NCBI RefSeq assembly: GCF_002556635.1
Contig: NZ_MWMO01000001.1
Coordinates: 724,090-788,089, forward strand
DNA length: 64,000 nt
Source: Novosphingobium sp. PC22D
Lineage (GTDB): Bacteria > Pseudomonadota > Alphaproteobacteria > Sphingomonadales > Sphingomonadaceae
Reading direction: 5' to 3'
Translations under genes and position numbers: made by a program
Shown here: positions 56,817 through 64,000 of the stretch, one piece after another
Position numbering within the stretch: position 1 is the first letter of the stretch
Layout of the letters: each line of letters starts with the position of its first letter
The notes under the pieces: model-generated
The model's database searches: none
Told to the model about the DNA's origin: nothing
The model's input: the letters and a program-made list of their open reading frames with translations, nothing else

Positions 56817-57320
56817 ATGGCCGACCGCGAGGACATCATCGAGCGGATCAATCTCTATGGCCTCGCGATGGATACGCGGCGCTGGGACCTGTTCGATCGC
56901 GTCTTCACCGCGGATTGCGACGTGGACTACGGCGCCACGTCGCACTGGACCGATCGCGCCAGCTTCAAGCGCGACTTCGGCAGCTTTCACGAGCTGTTCG
57001 ACGCGACCCAGCACGTGATGACCAACCACCTTGTCGCGGTCGAGGGCGACCGCGCGAACTCGCATACTTACGGCATGTGGCGGCTGATCCGCCATGCGGC
57101 GGGCAATCCGCCGGTGTGGGACGGCAGCGGTACGTATGACGATACCTGGGTGCGCACGGATGCGGGCTGGCGTATCGCCAAGCGCGTGTGCCGCGTGGTG
57201 TTCTGGACCGGCAACCCGAAAGTGCAGACGCCGATGGACGACATCGCGTTCCAGCTCGATCTCGTTTCGATCCGGGGCGAGGGCGAGGCGGGCCGCATCG
57301 GCGTGCTCGACAAACTTTAG
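56817..57320 (+). CDS. NTF2/SnoaL-like protein
   Basis: A 167-residue cone-fold protein of the SnoaL_4 group. The opening DREDIIERINLYGLAMDTRRWDLFDRVFTADC and H at about 62 in TQHVMTNHLV are typical. Such proteins act as small isomerases, dehydratases or ring hydroxylase partners. Its neighbours (MaoC hydratase and MFS transporter) suggest breakdown of a cyclic compound. The final part with RIGVLDKL is variable. Confidence 0.85.
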   Translation: MADREDIIERINLYGLAMDTRRWDLFDRVFTADCDVDYGATSHWTDRASFKRDFGSFHELFDATQHVMTNHLVAVEGDRANSHTYGMWRLIRHAAGNPPVWDGSGTYDDTWVRTDAGWRIAKRVCRVVFWTGNPKVQTPMDDIAFQLDLVSIRGEGEAGRIGVLDKL

Positions 57321-57425
57321 AAAAAGCCGCGCAAGTCGGATATCGACAAGGCGGTTCGCGCCGGTCAGTGGTAGGCGTCTGGGGCAAGCGGCGAAAATGC
57401 GCGGCTGCAAGAGGGAGAAAGCCGC

Positions 57426-58670
57426 GTGAGCTATATCGGCGAATTACGCCGCAACGCCCGTCCCCTGGCGGCGGCGAGCATCGGGGCGGGCACCAGCCTG
57501 CCGCTGTTCGCCTATACGAATTCGGTTTTCGCGCCGCACCTCGTCGCCGAGTTCGGCTGGTCGCGCTCGCAGTTCGCGCTGATCGGGCTGACGATGCTCT
57601 CGACGTTGCTGGTGCTGCCCTTCATCGGCCGCTTCACCGACAAGTTCGGCGTGCGGCGCATCGCGATCCTCGGCACGATCCTGGTGCCGCTCTGCTTTGT
57701 CGGATACGCGTTCCAGACCGGCGCTTTCGCGTTCTTCGCCACCGTTTCGACACTGGTGCTGGCGGTCGGAAGCCTGACCAGCCCTCTGGTCTACACCCGC
57801 CTCATCGCCGAGAATTTCGAACGGGCGACGGGACTGGCGCTGACCATCGTCAATTGCGTTCCGGCGGTGCTGGCGATCCTGCTGGTCCCCGCGACGAACT
57901 GGTTCATCGAGCACTACGGCTGGCGGCCGGCCTATCTCGGCCTTGGCCTGCTCACGCTGATCGCGGGGATCGTCGCCATCGCGCTGATCCCGGCGGGGTC
58001 GGGCGCGGGGCACGAGCCCGAACCGGGCGCGAACGTGCCGGATTATCCCGCGACAGCCGAAGTCCACCGCCCCGCACGTGAGGACTATCGCGCGATCCTG
58101 ACCAGCGGGGTGTTCTGGATCGTGTTTCTCGGCATGTTCCTGTGCCTGTTGCAGACCCCGCTCCATGCCTCGCAGATGAACCTGATGCTGGTCGACCAGC
58201 GGATCAGCGCACAGACCGCCGCCAACATCGTCACGCTCTATGCCGCCGGCACGGTGGTCGGGCGGATCGCCTGCGGGCTCGCACTGGACCGCTTCGCCAC
58301 GCCGATCGTGACGACGCTCTCCATGGTATTGCCTTCACTGGGGTTTTTCCTCTTGGGATCGGATCTCGATACCGTCGCGGTGATCAGCTTCGCGATGTTC
58401 CTCGTCGGCCTTTCGGTCGGGGCCGAGAGCGATCTCATCTCCTACCTCGTGGCGCGCTATTTCAAGCTGCGGATCTACAATTCGACGCTCGGCCTCGTGT
58501 ACTGCGTTTCCTTCCTTGCCTCGGCGCTGGGGGCGCTGGGGATCAGCCGCTCGCTGGCGCTGTTCGACAGCTTCTCGCCCTATCTCTACTTCGTCGCCGC
58601 TTCGATCGCCGTGGGCAGCTTGCTGTTCCTGCTGCTGCCCTGGTCGAAGACCCATGAAAAGGTGGGGTGA
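57426..58670 (+). CDS. MFS transporter
   Basis: A 414-residue inner-membrane transporter with 12 hydrophobic segments and the inter-helix loop GRFTDKFGVRR. The opening GAGTSLPLFAYTNSVFAPHLVAEFGWSRSQF matches the oxalate/formate-type or monocarboxylate-like MFS group. GTG start behind AGGGAGAAA. It probably brings in the substrate of the surrounding enzymes, or exports a product. Confidence 0.9.
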   Translation: MSYIGELRRNARPLAAASIGAGTSLPLFAYTNSVFAPHLVAEFGWSRSQFALIGLTMLSTLLVLPFIGRFTDKFGVRRIAILGTILVPLCFVGYAFQTGAFAFFATVSTLVLAVGSLTSPLVYTRLIAENFERATGLALTIVNCVPAVLAILLVPATNWFIEHYGWRPAYLGLGLLTLIAGIVAIALIPAGSGAGHEPEPGANVPDYPATAEVHRPAREDYRAILTSGVFWIVFLGMFLCLLQTPLHASQMNLMLVDQRISAQTAANIVTLYAAGTVVGRIACGLALDRFATPIVTTLSMVLPSLGFFLLGSDLDTVAVISFAMFLVGLSVGAESDLISYLVARYFKLRIYNSTLGLVYCVSFLASALGALGISRSLALFDSFSPYLYFVAASIAVGSLLFLLLPWSKTHEKVG

Positions 58671-58689
58671 CGCCAACCGGGAGAAGCCG

Positions 58690-59055
58690 ATGCCTGTCTA
58701 CAAGATCCTGCTGTTCATGAAGCGCAAGCCGGGCATGAGCGTCGCGGCTTTTCGCGACTACTACGAGAACAGGCACGTTCCGCTCGCGCTCAAGTATTCG
58801 CGAGGGGTTTCACGCTACTTGCGCCGCTATCTGGAACCCCAGCGGCACGCCGAAAGCGGGACTTGCGAGGAACTTCCCTACGACGTCGTCACCGAATTGT
58901 GGTTCGATGACGAGGCGACCTGGCGCGGCACGGTCGATTACATCGCCAACAATGTCATGCCCGACGAGATCGTGGCCGACGAAGCGAACCTGTTCGACCG
59001 CGCGACCATGCGCATGGCGACCGTGGTCGAGTGCGAGACCGAAATGGCCGGTTGA
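58690..59055 (+). CDS. EthD-domain protein
   Basis: A 121-residue ferredoxin-like-fold protein. MPVYKILLFMKRKPGMSVAAFRDYYENRHVPLALKY is the EthD signature with the conserved HVP. EthD proteins accompany degradation of ethers, aromatics and polyketides and are usually dimeric; catalytic role is often unclear. It follows the MFS gene by 19 bases, so belongs to the same operon. Confidence 0.88.
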   Translation: MPVYKILLFMKRKPGMSVAAFRDYYENRHVPLALKYSRGVSRYLRRYLEPQRHAESGTCEELPYDVVTELWFDDEATWRGTVDYIANNVMPDEIVADEANLFDRATMRMATVVECETEMAG

Positions 59056-59108
59056 GGCTTCGCCTTCTGCGTCGCACGGATGTCATACTCGCGATGCAGG
59101 GCGCGCGC

Positions 59109-59942
59109 ATGGCTTCCCGTCTTCGCGCCTCGCGCCTCCCGCTCGCTCTTGTCGCTCCGCTGCTCCTGGCCGCCGCACCGTTGCAGCTCACGGCGGAGGA
59201 AGAGGCGCGCTTTCCCGCCGAGGAAGCCAACCAGGGCGTCGCGAGCGGCGAGCGCGTGTTCTGGGCGATCGGCAATCAGGAGATCGGCAAGTACGATGCC
59301 CGGACCGGCGAGCGCCTCGCGCACTGGCAGGGCGATCCCGAGCGCTTCCCGCACCTCAATAGCTGCGAGCTGGCGGGCGAGAAGCTGGTTTGCGCCTCCT
59401 CGAACTATCCGGCGACGCCGATGGCGAGCGAACTCGTCTGGTTCGATGCGGCGACGCTGACGCTCGAGCGGATCGACCCGCTGGGACACGGTCACGGCTC
59501 GCTCACCTGGTTCGCGCGCCACGACGGCGCCTCGTGGGCCTGCTATGCGAACTACGACGGCAAGGGCGGCGAAAAGGGCCGCGATCATCGCGCCACGACG
59601 CTGGTCCGGATGGACGATCACTTGCGCGAGACGGGCATCTGGACCTTCCCCGACACGGTGCTCGCGCGCTTTGCGCCGAGGAGTTCCTCGGGCGGCTCGT
59701 GGGGCGCGGACGGGCTGCTCTACGTCAGCGGTCACGATGCCCGCGAACTTTACGCGATGCGCGTGCCCGAAAACGGCAAGGTGCTCGAGCACGTCGCCAC
59801 GATCGCGACGCCGACGGGCGGACAAGCGATCGCGATCGATCAGGACGAGCCGGACGTGCTCTGGTCGATCGAGCGCAAGACCCGCGACGTCGTGCGCAGC
59901 CGTCTCCCCGAGGTCGCGGTCGCGTCGATTTCACAGGACTGA
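59109..59942 (+). CDS. Secreted protein of unknown function, beta-propeller-like
   Basis: A 277-residue protein. The signal peptide MASRLRASRLPLALVAPLLLAAAP ends near residue 27. The mature part has repeated units with GxGxLxYVSGHDARELYAMRVPENG-like strands that suggest a beta-propeller. Histidines and aspartates (GHGHGSLTWFARHDG) could bind metal. I recognise no family for certain. CAGGG lies seven bases upstream of the chosen start; another ATG lies at 59094. Confidence 0.7.
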   Translation: MASRLRASRLPLALVAPLLLAAAPLQLTAEEEARFPAEEANQGVASGERVFWAIGNQEIGKYDARTGERLAHWQGDPERFPHLNSCELAGEKLVCASSNYPATPMASELVWFDAATLTLERIDPLGHGHGSLTWFARHDGASWACYANYDGKGGEKGRDHRATTLVRMDDHLRETGIWTFPDTVLARFAPRSSSGGSWGADGLLYVSGHDARELYAMRVPENGKVLEHVATIATPTGGQAIAIDQDEPDVLWSIERKTRDVVRSRLPEVAVASISQD

Positions 59943-60019
59943 CGCGGTTCCATCATCGCGGTGTCGCAGTTCGCGGCTAGCCGCGAACCTACCGTTTGAT
60001 CGCCAGGCTTCGGGGGCGC

Positions 60020-61093
60020 ATGCGACAAGGGACAGCAGTTGTCGCGGCTCGGCCTCGCCGGCCGCGTCTGCGCTATCTGATGGGGCTCAGCGTGCTGATG
60101 GGCGGCGCGCTGGTGGCGCAGCCGACCGCGCCGAACCTGACGGTGGCGCTCGGCAAAGGCGCTCCGCGCGCGTCCGGCGAATTCGACGTGCTCACCTACA
60201 ACGTCAAGGGCATGCCCTGGCCCCTGGCGCAGGGACGCCCGGCGGCGCTCGGCGCGATCGCCGGCCGTCTCGCACGCATGCGAGCCGAGCGGCGCCAGCC
60301 GCAAGTCGTGCTGCTGCAGGAGGCGTTCACGCCCGAAGCCAAGGCAATCGGCCGGCTGGCGGGATATCGTTACGTCGTCGAAGGTGCCTATGTGCGCGGC
60401 GCGCCCGGGGATGGCGAGATGGCCGGGCGGAGCTGGCGGCTGGGCGAGACCGTCCCGGCGATGCTCGACAGCGGGCTGATCGTCCTGTCCGACTACCCGG
60501 TGCGCCGGGTCTCGCGCGCGGCGTTCCCCGCCGCCGCCTGCGCGGGCTACGATTGCCTGGCCGCGAAGGGCGTGCTCGTCGTAGAACTCGAGCTGCCCGG
60601 CGGCAGGACCCTCGCGGTGGCGACGACGCATTTCAACAGCCGCGGCGCCTCGGCCGCGCCGCGCTCGCGCACCGCCGATGCCTATGCCCGACAGTCGCGC
60701 TTCCTCGCCGACTATCTCGCCCGGGTGCGCGAAAGCGGCATGCCGCTGGTCCTGGCGGGCGATTTCAACCGGGGCGACCGCCCGGCGCGGATCGCGATGC
60801 TGTCGCGCGCCCTTGGTACCCTGGGGGGGCATGACGCGCCGCGAGATGCGCTGACGCAGAGCGTGGCAAACGATGCTTCGGGCCATGTCCGGTCGCGCGA
60901 CGCGGCCTGGATTCGCAAGCGGGGGCGCGACCTGCAATATGCTCTCGACGGGGAAACGCTGAAGGTGCGGCCCGTCGGCGTGCAGATTCCCTTCGGCACC
61001 GAACCCGACGGTACAATGCTCTCCGATCACATGGGGTACACCGTGCGCTACCGCATCGCGCCGCGCATGCCGGGGCGAGCGCCGACGACATAG
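60020..61093 (+). CDS. Endonuclease/exonuclease/phosphatase-family hydrolase
   Basis: A 357-residue EEP-fold enzyme. The motifs are N61 in LTYNVKG, E101 in LLQEAF, GDFNRGDRP and the catalytic histidine in SDHMGY. A hydrophobic N-terminus (about residues 20-34) suggests export or anchoring. The fold covers sphingomyelinases, inositol phosphatases and nucleases; in a sphingomonad a phospholipid or sphingolipid role is possible but unproven. The 3' end overlaps the convergent flippase gene by 46 bases. Confidence 0.82.
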   Translation: MRQGTAVVAARPRRPRLRYLMGLSVLMGGALVAQPTAPNLTVALGKGAPRASGEFDVLTYNVKGMPWPLAQGRPAALGAIAGRLARMRAERRQPQVVLLQEAFTPEAKAIGRLAGYRYVVEGAYVRGAPGDGEMAGRSWRLGETVPAMLDSGLIVLSDYPVRRVSRAAFPAAACAGYDCLAAKGVLVVELELPGGRTLAVATTHFNSRGASAAPRSRTADAYARQSRFLADYLARVRESGMPLVLAGDFNRGDRPARIAMLSRALGTLGGHDAPRDALTQSVANDASGHVRSRDAAWIRKRGRDLQYALDGETLKVRPVGVQIPFGTEPDGTMLSDHMGYTVRYRIAPRMPGRAPTT

Positions 61094-62292
61094 GCGAAGC
61101 CCGCCGCGGTCAGCGCGCTCGCGGCCAGCACGCAGAGCGCCACGCCTTCGAGCCCCCAGGCCGCCATGGCCCCCGGCATCGCCGCCAGCGCCAGTCCCAG
61201 CGGCACCGCACGAATCGCGAAGGCAAGCCCGGCACGCGCCTGCGAGACGAGCAGCGCATCCCAGTTCGCGGCGAAGAGCTCGGCCGCGCCGGCGAGCGCG
61301 AGAATCACCATCGCGCCGTGCGCGAAGCCGAATCCCGGTCCCGCCAGCCAGACGAGCGCGACACCGCCGAGCAGCCACGCGAACCCGACGGCGAGCGCGC
61401 CGGTCAGAAGGCTCAGCCGCGCCATTCGCGCCGTGATCGCCGCCGCCTCGCCGCCCGCGCGCACGAGTTCGGGATAGAGCGCGCGCCCCACCGCTTCGGC
61501 GAGCTGGACGAGCGCCTGCCCGAGCTGCGAGGCGACCCGGTAGCCGCCCGCGAGCGCCGCGCCGCCCAGCGCCCCGACGAGCAGCAGCAGCACTTGCTTG
61601 GCGGTGACCGCGAGGCTGCGCGAGAGGTTGGTCGCCCACACGAAGCGCCAGGCGTCGGCATGGCGGGCGGGCAGGCGCGTCAGGCTCGGCAGCGGCACCC
61701 GTTTGCCGTGGACGCGCAGCGCGATGATCCAGAAGGCCGCGGCGCAGGCGATCTCGGCGAGTGCCCAGACCGCGACGAAGCCGGCGATGCCCGGCGCGAA
61801 AAGCGCCGCGATCCCCGCGCCCGCCGCGCGCGTGGCGGGCAGCGCGGTCTCGGCGAGCGCTGCCTTGCCGTAGCGGTCGTGGAGCCGCAGCAATCCGGTC
61901 GGCGTCGAGCGGATGGCGAGGAGGGCGGCGAGGCACAGCGCGAAGGCCGGCAGCCGCAGGTCGGGCGGGAGCGGCAGCCAGAGCGGCGCGCTCCAGCATA
62001 CGAGGGCGGCGATCACGGTGCCGCAGACCACGCTCAGCGCATCGAGCGCGAGTGCGAAGCCGAGGGCGTCGTCGACCTCGCGTTCGGCGGTGCCCCAGCG
62101 CACCACCGCCTGCCAGGTCTGGAACGTGGCGAAGCCGGTCACCGCCTGCGCGAGCACAACGATCAGCGAGAAGCGGCCGAAGTCGTCGAGCCCGAGCGTG
62201 CGCGTCGCGAGCGCGAGGTAGACGAGGCTGAACAGCGCGTTGACCCCGCGCGAGCCGAGCAGCCACCCGATATTGCGAAAAAGCCGGGGCAT
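61048..62292 (-). CDS. Polysaccharide flippase-like membrane protein (MATE/Wzx fold)
   Basis: A 414-residue polytopic protein with about 12 membrane segments. The opening NIGWLLGSRGVNALFSLVYLALATRTLGLDDFGRFS is the pattern of Wzx/RfbX lipid-linked oligosaccharide flippases. No glycosyltransferase, Wzy or Wzz gene lies nearby, so the cargo is unclear. It starts 32 bases after the PLP-enzyme gene and is probably co-transcribed with it. Confidence 0.82.
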   Translation of the reverse strand: MPRLFRNIGWLLGSRGVNALFSLVYLALATRTLGLDDFGRFSLIVVLAQAVTGFATFQTWQAVVRWGTAEREVDDALGFALALDALSVVCGTVIAALVCWSAPLWLPLPPDLRLPAFALCLAALLAIRSTPTGLLRLHDRYGKAALAETALPATRAAGAGIAALFAPGIAGFVAVWALAEIACAAAFWIIALRVHGKRVPLPSLTRLPARHADAWRFVWATNLSRSLAVTAKQVLLLLVGALGGAALAGGYRVASQLGQALVQLAEAVGRALYPELVRAGGEAAAITARMARLSLLTGALAVGFAWLLGGVALVWLAGPGFGFAHGAMVILALAGAAELFAANWDALLVSQARAGLAFAIRAVPLGLALAAMPGAMAAWGLEGVALCVLAASALTAAGFAYVVGARPGMRGAMR

Positions 62293-62324
62293 CCAGGCGC
62301 GAATAGACCTCGGCTCCGGCCCGC

Positions 62325-63761
62325 TCAAGCGACGACGGGGCGCTGCGCTGCCTCGATCACCTCGGCAACGCGGCGCATGTCGCTGGCGAGGCGCGCGGGA
62401 AGGGCGTCCGCGGCGAGCGCGGCGAACTCGCGGATCAGCGGCATCGACAGGCTGATGCGCAAGGTACCCGCCCAGCCGCCATCCGCGCGCGCCACGCACT
62501 TGACCGGCTGGCCCAGTCGCAGGCCGCGCGCGGCGAGCACCCGGTGCCAGCGCTGCGCGACGACGATGTCGGGCGAGCCCGCAAGCGCGGAAAGGTCCAG
62601 CGTGGCGAGCGTTGCGAGATGCAGTCCGGCGCCGCCCAGCGACGGCGGCACAAGCCGCGCGCCGAGCCGCTCGCCGAGCGCCCGCACCGCCGCGCCGAAT
62701 GCGCCGATCACCCGCGCGCGCGCATCGGCGGCAACGGCGTTGAAAGCCTCGAGCTCGAACAATGAGGCCTCTAGCCGCAAGAGCAGGCCGGGATTGGCGT
62801 CGACCGGCAGCGCCGTGCAGGCGCGCCAGCCCACGGGCCACTCGCCGCGCCGGAAGACGCGCGCAAGGCCCTCGGGCAGCGGCGCGCGCGGCGCAAGCGC
62901 GGGTGGAACGAGCGCGAAGCCCGAGAAGGGCGGGCCGCCCATGAACTTCGATCCGGTGACGAGCACCACGCAGCCCCTGTCGAGATAGGCCTGGAGTTCG
63001 CTCCCTTCGAGCCGCGCCTGGCAGGCGTCGACCACGAACGAAAGATCCGGACCGTGGCGGTCGAGCAGTTCGTCGATCGCGCCGAGATCGGGCAGGACGA
63101 GACCGGTCTTCGAGCCGTGGACGACATGCGCCAGCAAGTGCCGGCCTTGCGCCTTCGCCTCGCGCGCGGCGGCGTCGATCGCGTCGCGCACCGCGGAACA
63201 CGTGAGCGCCTCGCCCGCCTCGCGCACGGGGATGCCGGCAAGCCGGGTGTCGCCCAGCCCTTCGACCGGATCGCCCTTGACGATCGGCAGGCCGAGCGCG
63301 TTCTCGTTCGCGAAGTGACGCCCCGCCGCCGAGAGGATGCAGCCGCTGCCGACTTCGTCCGCGCCGAGCAGGAGATTGGTAACGGGCCGGGCCGAATGCG
63401 CCGCCGCCAGCGCCAGCGCGACATATTCGAGATCGGTGCCCGAGGGCGCGAAGACCATATCGGTGGCCGGGTCGAGCGCCCATTGCGCGCGCAATCTCGC
63501 GCGCAGGCCCTCGAGCGCGGCGGCATAGTGATCGGCGTCCTGAAGCGCGCCGGCGGGCAGCGCGGCGGCGACGCGTTCGAGGTGCCGGAAAGCGTCGAGC
63601 GAGATGTCGTTGGCGGTGGAGGAGGCATAGCCGAGAGTCGCGCGCGGAAAGGGCGAAGCGCCGTAACGGTTGACGTTCGCGCCTCGTGGAACCGAAATCC
63701 GGCTGTCTCCGCCCGAAGCGAGCAGTGCGGGAAGGAAGGCGGTACTTGTCATCGTGGACAT
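62325..63761 (-). CDS. PLP-dependent fold-type I enzyme of unknown substrate
   Basis: A 478-residue aminotransferase class V-like protein. The cofactor lysine is K272 in LVTGSKFMGGPP, the ring-binding aspartate D245 in FVVDACQARLEG, and the phosphate loop SGTD at 107-110. The N-terminus SRISVPRGANVNRYGASPFPR is unusual for cysteine desulfurases and selenocysteine lyases, and no conserved cysteine loop is present. It could be a decarboxylase, lyase or aminotransferase. It is followed by a flippase gene, so a lipid-linked amino sugar or amino acid is one idea. Confidence 0.82.
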   Translation of the reverse strand: MSTMTSTAFLPALLASGGDSRISVPRGANVNRYGASPFPRATLGYASSTANDISLDAFRHLERVAAALPAGALQDADHYAAALEGLRARLRAQWALDPATDMVFAPSGTDLEYVALALAAAHSARPVTNLLLGADEVGSGCILSAAGRHFANENALGLPIVKGDPVEGLGDTRLAGIPVREAGEALTCSAVRDAIDAAAREAKAQGRHLLAHVVHGSKTGLVLPDLGAIDELLDRHGPDLSFVVDACQARLEGSELQAYLDRGCVVLVTGSKFMGGPPFSGFALVPPALAPRAPLPEGLARVFRRGEWPVGWRACTALPVDANPGLLLRLEASLFELEAFNAVAADARARVIGAFGAAVRALGERLGARLVPPSLGGAGLHLATLATLDLSALAGSPDIVVAQRWHRVLAARGLRLGQPVKCVARADGGWAGTLRISLSMPLIREFAALAADALPARLASDMRRVAEVIEAAQRPVVA

Positions 63762-63828
63762 TTTTCCGGCGGTTATCCAATGCGATCTTGCATCGCTACC
63801 GCGTCTCGGCGACAGTCGCGTGACGAAA

Positions 63829-63872
63829 TCTTCATACGGCTGTCACATGGACTTCATGCGGGTGTCACACCG
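63829..63872 (+). promoter_or_regulatory. Tandem PHO-box-like array
   Basis: Four 11-base units start at 63829, 63840, 63851 and 63862: TCTTCATACGG, CTGTCACATGG, ACTTCATGCGG and GTGTCACACCG. The 7-base repeats separated by four bases match the PhoB box pattern, and a weaker fifth unit lies at 63818. The direction favours the rightward gene beginning at 63970; no clear -10 is visible. Confidence 0.6.
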
Positions 63873-63969
63873 ATCGACGATCTGGCGACGGATGCAGACC
63901 CTGATCTTCGGCCCTAGGCTCAGGATCTGTAATTGCAGAGCTTGGCGGTGCCGATCCCTTGAGGGTTTC

Positions 63970-64000
63970 ATGGATCTGTCCGCACTGGCCCGGCCGAAGC
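63970..64000 (+). CDS. Truncated gene at right window edge
   Basis: ATG at 63970 opens MDLSALARPK and runs off the window. GAGGG lies about four bases upstream. The 10 visible residues do not identify a family. The PHO-box-like array about 100 bases upstream suggests a phosphate-starvation gene. Confidence 0.45.
   Translation, partial: MDLSALARPK

Noticed and set aside
61318..62988. Plus-strand open frame opposite the flippase and PLP enzyme
   Set aside because: Highly Arg-rich low-complexity translation, typical for antisense of GC-rich membrane protein genes.

Overview
This 64 kb window is GC-rich chromosomal DNA with dense coding. Gene content points to an alphaproteobacterium of the order Sphingomonadales (Sphingomonas, Novosphingobium or Erythrobacter-like). 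Supporting signs are a ChpT-type phosphotransferase, an RpoH heat-shock sigma factor, a MucR/Ros regulator, a Fur protein without CxxC motifs, a class II DAHP synthase, large TonB-dependent receptors and a Tad/Cpa pilus locus. I see no insertion sequence, prophage or CRISPR array. Most of the window is core genome with some accessory islands. This assignment is inferred from protein families read by eye, not from a database search.

Layout. 1-6.4 kb: pyrB with a dihydroorotase homologue that has lost its metal ligands, sppA, a 57-residue proline-rich protein, tRNA-Leu(UAG) and trigger factor with a histone-H1-like tail. 6.7-8.8 kb: clpP-clpX, which together with tig forms a protein quality-control block. 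9-14.4 kb: a VOC protein, a CDF metal exporter and an Oar-like TonB receptor. 14.5-21.6 kb: mtgA, rpoH, an RluD-type pseudouridine synthase, a JAMM protease, chpT, an AmiD-like amidase, RNase P RNA, a PPP-family phosphatase and a TorF-like porin. 21.7-27.5 kb: a second TonB receptor, then a divergent SDR-TetR-mtnP operon behind a palindromic operator.

27.6-35.1 kb: a leftward Tad pilus operon cpaA-cpaB-cpaC-cpaD-cpaE-tadB-tadC. The motor ATPase gene cpaF/tadA, usually between cpaE and tadB, is not there, and no flp pilin gene is visible. 35.2-46.6 kb: housekeeping genes, including a hydrolase, a FAD oxidoreductase, ispH-thrB-rnhA, and the leftward group nfu-tsaB-rimI, mucR, fur-plsC. 46.7-53.7 kb: a periplasmic M16 protease, class II DAHP synthase and the ergothioneine pair egtB-egtD.

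53.7-61.1 kb: an accessory, probably catabolic cluster (two SDRs, a double-hotdog MaoC hydratase, an NTF2/SnoaL-like protein, an MFS transporter, an EthD-domain protein), followed by a secreted protein of unknown function and an EEP-family hydrolase. 61-63.8 kb: a leftward pair of a PLP-fold enzyme and a Wzx-like flippase. The right edge holds a tandem PHO-box-like array with strict 11-bp periodicity before a gene that is cut off by the window.

Points most worth following are the Tad locus without its motor, the PHO-box array, the TetR operator, the non-catalytic dihydroorotase and the PLP enzyme/flippase pair.
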